Shown in pieces: positions 31,506 to 38,740 of a stretch of 64,000 nt of DNA. The stretch comes from Novispirillum itersonii subsp. itersonii ATCC 12639 (GTDB taxonomy: Bacteria > Pseudomonadota > Alphaproteobacteria > Rhodospirillales > Rhodospirillaceae), in the NCBI RefSeq assembly GCF_000381985.1, contig NZ_KB907339.1:124001-188000 (forward strand). Reading direction: 5' to 3'. The notes under the pieces are model-generated. The model searched no databases, was not told the origin of the DNA, and saw nothing but the letters and a program-made list of their open reading frames with translations. Every line of letters begins with the position of its first letter. The first letter of the stretch is position 1. The position numbers and the translations under genes were made by a program.

Positions 31506-32450
31506 TTAGAGGGCGCTGGTGTCAAGCAGTCCCCCGAAGCGGTCATAGAAATAGGTCGAGGCATCGGGCAGGGGGCCGTCTGCGGTTTCCAGCAGGCCGG
31601 TCAGGTGGCGTTCTGCCGGTTCCTGAATCAGGCGGTACAGGTTGCGGCACAGCAGGCGGGATGCGGCACCCGGCCAGCCCGGCGGCAGCACTTCTTCCGG
31701 CAGCATCGGGTCGCGCAGCAGAATCCGGCGATAGTCATGCACCAGCAGGGTGCGGATCACGAAGCAGGCCTGAGGATCCAGCGCATCAAGCGATTCCAGG
31801 GTGCGGTACACCGGGCGGAAGCGGTCAAGAAAGCCGTTATAATCCGCCACCAGCTGATCAAGGTCCCAGCACGACCGCACCAGCGCCTTCAGGCTGCCGG
31901 GGCTGGTCAGCCTGTCGGCGGAGGCCCGCAGCAACACCACCTTTTCGGTGGCATCCAGATCCGCCAGCGTCAGGCGCAGGGCTTCCTCATCCGGTGACGG
32001 GTGGGCCAGCACGGTCGGGGCCAGCGCCCCGAATCCCTGCCACGACAGATCCCGCTTCAGGGTATCCCGGGCCTCCTGATCCAGTTCGCCGGTATTGGTG
32101 TGCACCAGCAGCCACTCGCCGTTCCATGGCTGTTGCGGGGCGGCATAGATGCGACGATGGGCGGCTTCAAAGCGGTGCCGCCCGATGTCGGTGATGGCGT
32201 AATAGCTGCGCCGCCCGATCTGGGTGGCTTCCAGCCACTGGTCTTTGGCCAGCCGGAAGACGGCGGTGCGGACCATCCGTTCGCTCTGGCCGAAGGGTTC
32301 AACCAGACTGATCAGGCTGCCCAGCCATGTTGACCCCCCGTGGACCAGAATGGCATCGCCGTAAATGGTGACGATCAGGGACTTGGCGCGCAGGGTGATG
32401 CTGCCAAGCAGGGTGTCGATCAGATCATCAAGACGTTTGGATCGTGCCAT
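31506..32450 (-). CDS. paaX: PaaX-family transcriptional repressor
   Basis: 314 residues. N-terminal winged HTH (RSLIVTIYGDAI-like AKSLIVTIYGDAILVHGG, then E-R-M-V-R-T-A-V-F-R-L), the middle PaaX domain (W-N-G-E-W-L-L-V-H) and the C-terminal domain with FVIRTLLVHDYRRILLRDP. In known bacteria PaaX represses phenylacetate genes and is released by phenylacetyl-CoA. Here no paaK, paaBCDE, paaG or paaZ gene is within view. It is divergent to a PaaA-like gene. GAGGA lies four bases before the ATG. Its own upstream region carries a 14-bp palindrome. Confidence 0.92.
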   Translation of the reverse strand: MARSKRLDDLIDTLLGSITLRAKSLIVTIYGDAILVHGGSTWLGSLISLVEPFGQSERMVRTAVFRLAKDQWLEATQIGRRSYYAITDIGRHRFEAAHRRIYAAPQQPWNGEWLLVHTNTGELDQEARDTLKRDLSWQGFGALAPTVLAHPSPDEEALRLTLADLDATEKVVLLRASADRLTSPGSLKALVRSCWDLDQLVADYNGFLDRFRPVYRTLESLDALDPQACFVIRTLLVHDYRRILLRDPMLPEEVLPPGWPGAASRLLCRNLYRLIQEPAERHLTGLLETADGPLPDASTYFYDRFGGLLDTSAL

Positions 32451-32600
32451 TGGGTCCTCAAGCGGGCGGTCCGGTTTATTCCGGGGCAGGGCCGCGGTGC
32501 GGTCTTCTGCGCGGTCTGTTTCCCCCGGAAAGTTCCCGGTTACGGGGCTGCCGTCAAGCGGTTGGCGGGGCGGCAGCGGGGGCGCGAACTTTTGTTACGT

Positions 32601-32614
32601 CATATCCGGATATG
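32601..32614. promoter_or_regulatory. Perfect 14-bp palindrome upstream of paaX
   Basis: CATATCCGGATATG, 150 bases before the paaX start. It lies in the AT-richer half of a 641-base gene-free stretch (32451-33091) between paaX and the PaaA-like gene. Candidate operator; it does not look like the E. coli PaaX site as I remember it. Confidence 0.4.
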
Positions 32615-32775
32615 GTCCCGATAAGTGTAGCATCTGGAGTAATCTGCCCGTTTCTGTCCATCCGTGGGGCCAGCGGCGTCTGATATTGCAATGCACACAG
32701 CTTTTGTGCGCTTTTCCGCTGATTCTCATGATTATGATGATTCTAACCTATCGCGGCCTTTGGGGGCAGAAAGCG

Positions 32776-32804
32776 TTTGACAGGTCAAAACGTGTTACAC
32801 TAAT
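32776..32804 (+). promoter_or_regulatory. Predicted promoter with overlapping inverted repeat
   Basis: TTGACA (32777-32782), 16 bases, ACTAAT (32799-32804). The -35 is embedded in TTTGAC-AG-GTCAAA (32776-32789), a perfect inverted repeat extended by CG on both sides with one extra A. A repressor there would block the -35. It predicts a leader of about 280 bases for the PaaA-like gene. Confidence 0.45.
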
Positions 32805-32925
32805 CTTCAATTCGACGGTAATTCTGTGTCACTTTTCATACCGGGTCAAGATGCCCGTTCTGACAGCCCGCTGTCTGACCGGAGAGTCGGGCCGGGCCAT
32901 CGGCAGGCAAAGCAGACCCCATAAT

Positions 32926-32966
32926 AAAAAAAGCTCCGGCATCAACGTCCGGGGCTGTGTCCCCGG
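32926..32966. other. Mutually exclusive hairpins in the PaaA-like leader
   Basis: AGCTCCGG (32932-32939) can pair with CCGGGGCT (32949-32956), or CCGGGG (32949-32954) with CCCCGG (32961-32966), but not both. On the minus strand the first hairpin (one C-A mismatch) is followed by seven T, so it looks like a terminator for an antisense transcript; on the plus strand it has one G-U pair and no T tract. Confidence 0.4.
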
Positions 32967-33091
32967 CAAACGGGGGCGCACAAGCCTCAAAGCGGACCGC
33001 GCACGGGCAAAAGCTTCGGCGGGTTCTGAAGTCACCTCAGGGCCGGTGGCCCCGGGGGATGTCACAAAAAGGGATTTTAGGGAGAGTTCTG

Positions 33092-33925
33092 ATGTCCAAG
33101 TGGAAGACCTACGACAAGGGCGACGCGCTGCCGGAAGACTACAAGGCGCTGCTGCTGAACCTGATGGCGTTTCAGGCGGATTCCGAATACGCCGGGGCGC
33201 AGCGGGTGGCTGAAAACATGCGCTTTGCCCCGCGCCCGGAAGAAGCCTACCGCCTGTCGAAAAAGGTGATGGAGGAGATGGGGCACGGCTATTACGTCTG
33301 GAACCTGATGCAGGATCTGGGCGTGGATGTTGATGCCCGCCTGCAGGAACTGGTGCAGAACCCGGAAAACCCGGACCCGAAGAAGGTGAACGTCATCAAC
33401 GGGTTCCGTAAGGAAAACTGGTCCAAGTGGTTTGAGGACTGGTACGACGTCGGCCTGTTCTCCACCGTGGTGACCCCGGCGGCAGTGGCCTTCCTGGGTC
33501 AGTACCGCGAATGCTCGTACCTGCCGTGGGCCCGCGTCAACGTGCGCATCCACAAGGAAGAACACGGCCATCTGGCCTTCGGTGTGTGGTGCACCAAGCG
33601 CAACATCGAGTTCGGCGGCGAAAAAGCCCGCGAGATCTGCCAGTCCAAGGTCGCCAAGTTCATGAAGGTCGGTCTGGGATTCTATGGGCGTCCGTCGGCG
33701 GGCTCCAACGCCTCGGCGATGTTCGACAAGTACTATGAGTACGGCATCAAGACCCGCACCCCGGAAGAGCTGACCGCCGAATACCTTGAGCTGCTGGAAA
33801 GCCGCCTGAAGGAAGTCGGCCTTGAGCTGCCGAAGGATGTCAGCCCCGATTACGACATGCGCATGGGCTACGACGGCGGCGACGTGCAGGTCTCCAAAGC
33901 GGCGGAGGCGGTGGATGCGGCGTAA
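33092..33925 (+). CDS. PaaA-like diiron oxygenase subunit, stand-alone
   Basis: 277 residues, ferritin-like helical bundle of the PaaA/PaaC family (phenylacetyl-CoA epoxidase). By ligand spacing: Glu32 (ADSEYAG), Glu62 and His65 (EEMGHGYY), Glu157 and His160 (KEEHGH). The sixth expected ligand, an Asp 29 residues before Glu157, reads Thr128 (VVTPAA). PaaA itself has about 310 residues; this one is shorter at the C-terminus. There is no paaBCDE partner nearby; the next gene is an unknown small protein. ATG 33092 follows AGGGAGAG. It is divergent to paaX. Substrate unknown; phenylacetyl-CoA is only a guess from family. Confidence 0.85.
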   Translation: MSKWKTYDKGDALPEDYKALLLNLMAFQADSEYAGAQRVAENMRFAPRPEEAYRLSKKVMEEMGHGYYVWNLMQDLGVDVDARLQELVQNPENPDPKKVNVINGFRKENWSKWFEDWYDVGLFSTVVTPAAVAFLGQYRECSYLPWARVNVRIHKEEHGHLAFGVWCTKRNIEFGGEKAREICQSKVAKFMKVGLGFYGRPSAGSNASAMFDKYYEYGIKTRTPEELTAEYLELLESRLKEVGLELPKDVSPDYDMRMGYDGGDVQVSKAAEAVDAA

Positions 33926-33955
33926 CGCCACAGCCTGCTGACGGTCCGGAAAACG

Positions 33956-33992
33956 CATCACCCTGAAGCTGGAGACGGCTTCAGGGTTGATG
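33956..33992 (+). other. Intercistronic stem-loop after the PaaA-like gene
   Basis: CATCA-CCCTGAAGC pairs with GCTTCAGGG-T-TGATG (14 bp, one bulge). No T tract, so it is more likely an mRNA processing or stabilising element than a full terminator. CCCTT-A-AAGGG (33995-34005) follows. Confidence 0.45.
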
Positions 33993-34091
33993 TGCCCTTA
34001 AAGGGATGTTTTCCGCAAAAAATAAAGGGGAAAGCCGGGCCGCAGGAAGCCCGGCGTCCCGCAGACAGAGTGCATTTGGGGAGAGATACGG

Positions 34092-34493
34092 ATGTCAGCC
34101 TTGCCGGAATTGCCGAACCGCCTGTTTTCCAATGGCCGCAGTGTGCTGGCCCAGTTTGGCTACCGCCAGCTGGAAGCCGGGGAAGTGCGCGAGGACTGGG
34201 CCCTGATGTGGGATCATCTGCGCGGAGATTTCGCCACCGCGGCCTGCCCGCAGGTGCCTGCCTATGACCGGCTGACCGAAGATCAGCAGGCTGCTGCCCG
34301 CACCTATATGAGCCGCCGCCTGATCGCCGACCGCAATCTGGAAACCTGCGAGGACCTGCACGTCCGGCTGTTTTCCGGCGGTATCAACACCGATCTGGTC
34401 GAGCGCTATTCGGTGGCCCGTGAGGCGTATGAGGAATCGGTCGAGGCTTTCGGCGATGCCCGCGAGGATCTGGCGGCGCTTCTGATGGCCTGA
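34092..34493 (+). CDS. Small acidic protein of unknown function
   Basis: 133 residues, no signal peptide or membrane segment. I do not recognise it. Helical, acidic, with R-E-D-W-A-L-M-W-D-H-L, R-R-L-I-A-D-R-N-L-E-T-C-E-D-L-H and a C-terminal E-A-F-G-D-A-R-E-D-L-A-A-L-L. GGGGAGAG six bases before the ATG resembles the site before the PaaA-like gene, 166 bases upstream. It may be a partner or maturation factor of that protein (inference from position only). An FNR box begins 13 bases after the stop. Confidence 0.75.
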   Translation: MSALPELPNRLFSNGRSVLAQFGYRQLEAGEVREDWALMWDHLRGDFATAACPQVPAYDRLTEDQQAAARTYMSRRLIADRNLETCEDLHVRLFSGGINTDLVERYSVAREAYEESVEAFGDAREDLAALLMA

Positions 34494-34509
34494 CCGCCAA
34501 TTTGTTTTG
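34471..34509 (+). terminator. Weak terminator at the end of the small acidic gene
   Basis: TGGCGG (34471-34476) pairs with CCGCCA (34494-34499) across the stop codon, 17-base loop, then ATTTGTTTTG. Short stem, so weak. Confidence 0.35.
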
Positions 34510-34520
34510 ATTTACATCAA
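34507..34520. promoter_or_regulatory. Consensus FNR/FixK-type binding site
   Basis: TTGAT-TTAC-ATCAA, an exact match to the FNR/ANR/FixK consensus TTGAT-N4-ATCAA. It lies 276 bases before the substrate-binding protein gene. A possible -10 (TATTAG, 34550-34555) puts the site about 48 bases before the start point, so neither classical position fits perfectly. Confidence 0.7.
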
Positions 34521-34741
34521 AGAGGGTTTTGTTGCTGAAAGAGATGCGGTATTAGTTACATTTGAAACGGTTTTGAGTTTCCGGCGATCTTTTGCATCAG
34601 GCAAGCCTGCGGAGACCGGAAAAACAGACCGTGCAGAGAACCGCTACCCCCATCGATCAGCAGATCAGGTCTCACGTTTTATCGCCGCTAAGTCCCCGGG
34701 CCGGAAAAAACCGGACTTCCAGAGAACAGGACACGGCAAAC

Positions 34742-34774
34742 GCCCCGCGACGGGGCAGGCCCGCACCCTGCGGG
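34742..34774 (+). other. Two small hairpins in the leader of the ABC transporter operon
   Basis: GCCCC/GGGGC (34742-34746 with 34752-34756) and CCCGC/GCGGG (34760-34764 with 34770-34774) stand just before the ribosome site AGGGAGGA. With the FNR box, a GAAAC/GTTTC repeat and CCGG-A6-CCGG they fill the gene-free stretch 34494-34796. Confidence 0.35.
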
Positions 34775-34796
34775 AAACCTTATAGGGAGGAAAACC

Positions 34797-35963
34797 ATGA
34801 ATTCTGTGCTGTCCCGGCGTGCCCTGCTGGCTGCCGCCGCTGCCTTTGGCATGCTGACCGTCACCGCTGCCCCGTCTTCGGCGGCGGATACCATTAAGGT
34901 CGGCACCTTCCTGGCCGTCACCGGACCGGCGTCGTTCCTCGGCGATCCCGAGCTGAAGACTCTGCAGATGTACGTTGATAAGATCAACGAGTCCGGCGGC
35001 GTGCTGGGGAAGAAGCTGGAACTGGTGCATTACGACACCGCCGCTGACCCCAACAAGGCTGTCACCTTCGTCAAGCGCCTGATTGATCAGGATGAAGTCG
35101 ATGTCCTGCTCGGCGGCTCCGCCTCCGGCGAGACGCTGGCGGTGATGCCGATGGTTGAAAAGGCCGAGATCCCCTACATCTCCTTTGCCGGCGCCCGCAA
35201 GATCGTTGATCCGGTCCAGAAGTGGACCTTCAAGACCCCGCACACCGACACCATGGCCTGCCAGAAAATCTTCGAAGACATGAAGAAGCGCGGCCTGACC
35301 AAGATCGGCATGATCTCCGGCACCGACGGCTTCGGCGCGTCGATGCAGGCGGAATGTAAGAGTGAAGCCGGTAAGTACGGTGTGGATATTCTGGTCGATG
35401 AAACCTACGGCCCGAAAGACACCGATATGACCGCCCAGCTCACCAAGATCAAGGCGACTGCCGGGGTGCAGGCGGTGCTGAACCCGGGCTTCGGTCAGGG
35501 CCCGGCGATTGTCACCAAAAACTTCAAGCAGCTCGGCCTGAATGTGCCGCTGTACCAGAGCCATGGCGTGGCATCCAAGAAGTTCATCGAACTGGCCGGG
35601 GATGCCGCTGAAGGCGTGCGTCTGCCTGCCGCAGCCCTGCTGGTGGCTGACAAGCTGCCGGACAGCGACGTGCAGAAGAAAGTTGTCACCGCCTACACCG
35701 CCGAATTCGGCGGCAAGTACGGCGCTGAGTCGGTTTCCACCTTCGGCGGCCATGCCTATGACGGTCTGATGCTGATCGTTGACGCTTACAAGCGTGCCGG
35801 GTCCACCGATAAGGCCAAGGTCCGTGACGCGCTGGAAGCCACCAAGGGTTATGTCGGCACCGGCGGCGTGGTCAACTTCTCGGCCACCGACCATATGGGT
35901 CTGGACCTGTCGGCCTTCCGGATGCTGGAAATCCGCAACGGCGACTGGACTCTGGTGAACTGA
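34797..35963 (+). CDS. livK: Branched-chain amino-acid-type ABC transporter, substrate-binding protein
   Basis: 388 residues, periplasmic-binding type I (Peripla_BP_6). Signal peptide with a twin arginine (LSRRALLAAAAAFG), cleavage near SSA-ADT. The mature part begins T-I-K-V-G-T-F-L-A-V-T-G-P-A-S-F-L-G and has the LivJ/K patterns F-V-K-R-L-I-D-Q-D-E-V-D-V-L-L-G-G-S-A-S-G. The family also carries amides, urea or aromatic acids, so the substrate is open. AGGGAGGA precedes the ATG. First gene of a five-gene operon behind an FNR box; the oxygenase gene next door suggests an aromatic or branched acid (inference). Confidence 0.93.
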   Translation: MNSVLSRRALLAAAAAFGMLTVTAAPSSAADTIKVGTFLAVTGPASFLGDPELKTLQMYVDKINESGGVLGKKLELVHYDTAADPNKAVTFVKRLIDQDEVDVLLGGSASGETLAVMPMVEKAEIPYISFAGARKIVDPVQKWTFKTPHTDTMACQKIFEDMKKRGLTKIGMISGTDGFGASMQAECKSEAGKYGVDILVDETYGPKDTDMTAQLTKIKATAGVQAVLNPGFGQGPAIVTKNFKQLGLNVPLYQSHGVASKKFIELAGDAAEGVRLPAAALLVADKLPDSDVQKKVVTAYTAEFGGKYGAESVSTFGGHAYDGLMLIVDAYKRAGSTDKAKVRDALEATKGYVGTGGVVNFSATDHMGLDLSAFRMLEIRNGDWTLVN

Positions 35964-36104
35964 GCCGCCAAGGCTGCCGGGGCGGTTTTCTGCCCCGGTG
36001 GCTGATGCGACCCTGACCGGCACGGGTCCCGCCCGGCCCCTGCAGCCATGTGCCGCAGGCGGGAGCCCTGCCGTCACGACCCCCTGATAAGGCGGCAAGA
36101 GACG

Positions 36105-36980
36105 ATGCTGGGAGAATTTCTCCAATACCTGTTCTCCGGCCTGACCAGCGGCGCGATCTATGCGCTGGTCGGTCTGGGTTTCGCCCTGATCTACAACGCC
36201 AGCCACGTCATCAATTTCGCCCAGGGCGAATTTGTGATGCTCGGCGGCATGGGCACGGTGTTCATTGCAGCGGCCGGGGTGCCGTTGCCGCTGGCCGGTC
36301 TGCTGGCCGTGCTGATGGCCACCGTGGTCGGTTTCGCGCTGGAAAAGCTGGCGGTGGAACAGACCCGCAATGCCTCGGTGGTGACACTGATCATCATCAC
36401 CATCGGCGCGTCGATTTTCGTGCGCGGCGGGGCTCAGGTGGCGTTTGACAAGCAGTTTCATACCCTGCCGTCGTTCTCCGGCGACACGCCGATCAACATT
36501 CTGGGGGCGACCGTTACCCCACAGTCCCTGTGGGTGCTGGGCATCACCGTGGTGATCGTGCTGCTGCTGCAGTACTTCTTCACCCGGACCCTGCTGGGCA
36601 AGGCGATTCTTGCCACCAGTCATAACCCGATGGCCGCCCGTCTGGTCGGCATCAACGTCAATGCCATCCTGCTGATGTCTTTCGGGCTGTCGGCGGCGCT
36701 GGGCGCGGTCGCGGGGATCCTGATCACCCCGATCACCTCCACCAACTATGAGGTGGGGATCATGCTGGGGCTGAAGGGCTTCTGTGCCGCCATTCTCGGT
36801 GGTCTGGGCAGCGGCTTCGGGGCCATTGCCGGGGGCGTCATCCTCGGTGTCGCCGAGGCGCTGGGCGCGGGGTATATCTCCTCGGAATACAAGGATGTGA
36901 TCGCCTTTGTGATCATTCTTGCCGCCCTGTTCTTCATGCCGAGCGGTCTGTTCGGCAAACGCGGCACCGACCGAGTCTGA
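36105..36980 (+). CDS. livH: Branched-chain amino-acid-type ABC permease
   Basis: 291 residues, eight to nine membrane helices. LivH pattern: LTSGAIYALVGLGFALIYNASHVINFAQGEFVM near the N-terminus and the EAA-like loop G-L-K-G-F-C-A-A-I-L-G-G-L-G-S-G-F-G near residue 225. It pairs with LivM to form the channel. ATG 36105 follows AAGAGA; the frame is open further but without signal. 141 bases separate it from livK. Confidence 0.95.
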   Translation: MLGEFLQYLFSGLTSGAIYALVGLGFALIYNASHVINFAQGEFVMLGGMGTVFIAAAGVPLPLAGLLAVLMATVVGFALEKLAVEQTRNASVVTLIIITIGASIFVRGGAQVAFDKQFHTLPSFSGDTPINILGATVTPQSLWVLGITVVIVLLLQYFFTRTLLGKAILATSHNPMAARLVGINVNAILLMSFGLSAALGAVAGILITPITSTNYEVGIMLGLKGFCAAILGGLGSGFGAIAGGVILGVAEALGAGYISSEYKDVIAFVIILAALFFMPSGLFGKRGTDRV

Positions 36981-37005
36981 GATGACCGGGTCTGAGGAGG
37001 CAAGG

Positions 37006-37968
37006 ATGCGTTCTGTTCTGTCGTCCCGCTGGGCGGGGCTGCTGCTGCTGGCTGTGGTGATTGCCCTGCTGCCGCTGGCACTGAAAAACAATTTCCAGTT
37101 CGATATCGCTGTCCGCATCGGCTTTAACGCCATTGTGGTGATCGGGCTTAACCTGCTGATCGGGTATGCCGGTCAGATCTCGCTCGGGCATGCCGGGTTT
37201 CTCGGGCTGGCGGCCTATTTCTCCGCCATCACCGTCACCCGCTACGGCTGGCCGCCGCTGGTGTCGCTGCTGGCCGCCGCCGCGCTGGTCGGGCTGCTGG
37301 CCTTCATCATCGCCCGTCCGGTGCTGCGCCTGAAGGGCCACTATCTGGCGATGGCGACGCTGGGGCTGGGGATCATCATCTCCATTGTGCTGAATCAGGA
37401 AGCCGGGTTGACCGGTGGCCCGGACGGGATGGCGGTTGATGCCTTCACCATCGGGTCTTTCAAGCTGGTCAAGGCGCGGGAGTGGTACTGGCTGGTCGGC
37501 GCGCTGCTGTGGCTGGCGGTGTGGCTGTCGCTGAACCTGATTGACAGCCCGGTTGGCCGGGCCCTGCGGGCCGTGCACGGCTCTGAGGTCGCTGCCGAGG
37601 TGGTGGGTGTTGATACCACCCGCTACAAGGTGATGGTGTTTGTGATTTCTGCCGTGTTCGCCTCGGTGGTCGGCAGCCTTCAGGCCCATTACGTCGCCTT
37701 CATCAGCCCCCAGCAGGCCGGGTTCTTCCAGTCGGTGGAATGGGTGATCATGGTGGTTCTCGGCGGTATGGCCTCCACCTACGGCGCGGTGATCGGGGCG
37801 GCGATCCTGACGGCGCTGCCGCAGGTGCTGACCGCGCTGGAAGATTATGAACATATGATCTTCGGCCTGATCATGATGCTGGTGATGATCCTGCTGCCCA
37901 AGGGGATCGTGCCCAGTCTGGGTGCCCTGCTGCGGCGTGTGTCCTCGAAGGCGGAGGGCGGGAAATGA
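37006..37968 (+). CDS. livM: Branched-chain amino-acid-type ABC permease, second subunit
   Basis: 320 residues, about nine membrane helices. LivM features: LNLLIGYAGQISLGHAGFLGLAAY, L-K-G-H-Y-L-A-M-A-T-L-G, N-L-I-D-S-P-V-G-R-A-L-R-A-V and the loop M-V-V-L-G-G-M-A-S-T-Y-G. ATG 37006 is set by GAGGAGGCAAGG. The stop overlaps livG (ATGA). It lacks the long N-terminal extension of E. coli LivM. Confidence 0.95.
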   Translation: MRSVLSSRWAGLLLLAVVIALLPLALKNNFQFDIAVRIGFNAIVVIGLNLLIGYAGQISLGHAGFLGLAAYFSAITVTRYGWPPLVSLLAAAALVGLLAFIIARPVLRLKGHYLAMATLGLGIIISIVLNQEAGLTGGPDGMAVDAFTIGSFKLVKAREWYWLVGALLWLAVWLSLNLIDSPVGRALRAVHGSEVAAEVVGVDTTRYKVMVFVISAVFASVVGSLQAHYVAFISPQQAGFFQSVEWVIMVVLGGMASTYGAVIGAAILTALPQVLTALEDYEHMIFGLIMMLVMILLPKGIVPSLGALLRRVSSKAEGGK

Positions 37969-38726
37969 CCCTGCTGAACGTTGAAAACCTGTCGAAGGAA
38001 TTCGGGGGCGTCCACGCCATTTCCGACCTGACCTTCACCATTAATCCCGGCACCATCCATTCCATCATCGGGCCGAACGGGGCGGGCAAGACCACTCTGT
38101 TCAACCTGATCACCGGGGTTTACACCCCCAGTACCGGGCGGGTGCTGTTCAAGGATCAGCCGGTGACCGGCCTGCGCCCGAACGAGCTGGCGGCGCGGGG
38201 CATGTCCCGCACGTTCCAGAATCTCCAGATTTTCATGAACATGACGGCGCTGGAAAATGTGCTGGTCGGGCGGCATCTGCATCTGAACACCGGCATCCTG
38301 CCGTCGCTGTTCCGCTGGCCGTCAATCGGCCGGGGCGACCGGGCAGCAGCGGCGTTGGCGAAAGACCTGATGGCCTTTGTCGGGCTGGAGAAGTACATCG
38401 GCTGGGATGCTGACGCCATGCCCTACGGGGCCCTGAAGCGTCTTGAAATCGCCCGGGCGCTGGCGGCGGAACCGAAACTGCTGCTGCTGGATGAACCGGC
38501 GGCGGGCCTGAATGCCACTGAAAGCCGCGAAATTGACGAGGTGATCAAGAAAGTGGCGGCACAGGGTGTGACCGTGGTGCTGGTTGAGCATGACATGAAG
38601 ATGGTGATGGAAATCTCCGACCATATTCTGGTGCTGGATTACGGGCGCAAGCTGACAGAGGGGACCCCGGCGGAAGTGCGCCAGAACCCCGACGTGATTG
38701 CCGCCTATCTGGGTCAGGTCGGGTGA
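37965..38726 (+). CDS. livG: Branched-chain amino-acid-type ABC ATPase LivG
   Basis: 253 residues. Walker A GPNGAGKTTLFN, Q-loop, Walker B LLLLDEPAAGLN, H-loop VEHDMKMV. The ABC signature reads P-Y-G-A-L-K-R-L-E-I-A-R, with Ala where Gln or Gly is common in LSGGQ-type sites, as often in LivG. The C-terminal G-T-P-A-E-V-R-Q-N-P-D-V-I-A-A-Y-L-G motif is LivG-specific. Coupled to livM by a four-base overlap. Confidence 0.95.
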   Translation: MTLLNVENLSKEFGGVHAISDLTFTINPGTIHSIIGPNGAGKTTLFNLITGVYTPSTGRVLFKDQPVTGLRPNELAARGMSRTFQNLQIFMNMTALENVLVGRHLHLNTGILPSLFRWPSIGRGDRAAAALAKDLMAFVGLEKYIGWDADAMPYGALKRLEIARALAAEPKLLLLDEPAAGLNATESREIDEVIKKVAAQGVTVVLVEHDMKMVMEISDHILVLDYGRKLTEGTPAEVRQNPDVIAAYLGQVG

Positions 38727-38740
38727 GGGGAGGACCGGAG

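Noticed and set aside
32776-32789. TTTGACAGGTCAAA as an FNR box
   Set aside because: Half-sites are TTGAC/GTCAA with a 2-base centre; FNR needs TTGAT-N4-ATCAA.
32451-33091. E. coli-type PaaX operator
   Set aside because: I see no match to the TGATTC-containing site I recall for E. coli PaaX; other dyads are reported instead.
32365-33213. 282-codon plus-strand frame across the paaX/PaaA-like divergent region
   Set aside because: No coding character; runs through promoter and hairpins and into the PaaA-like gene in another frame.
34665-37133. 822-codon minus-strand frame over livK and livH
   Set aside because: Shadow of two well-supported transporter genes; Gly/His/Arg-rich.
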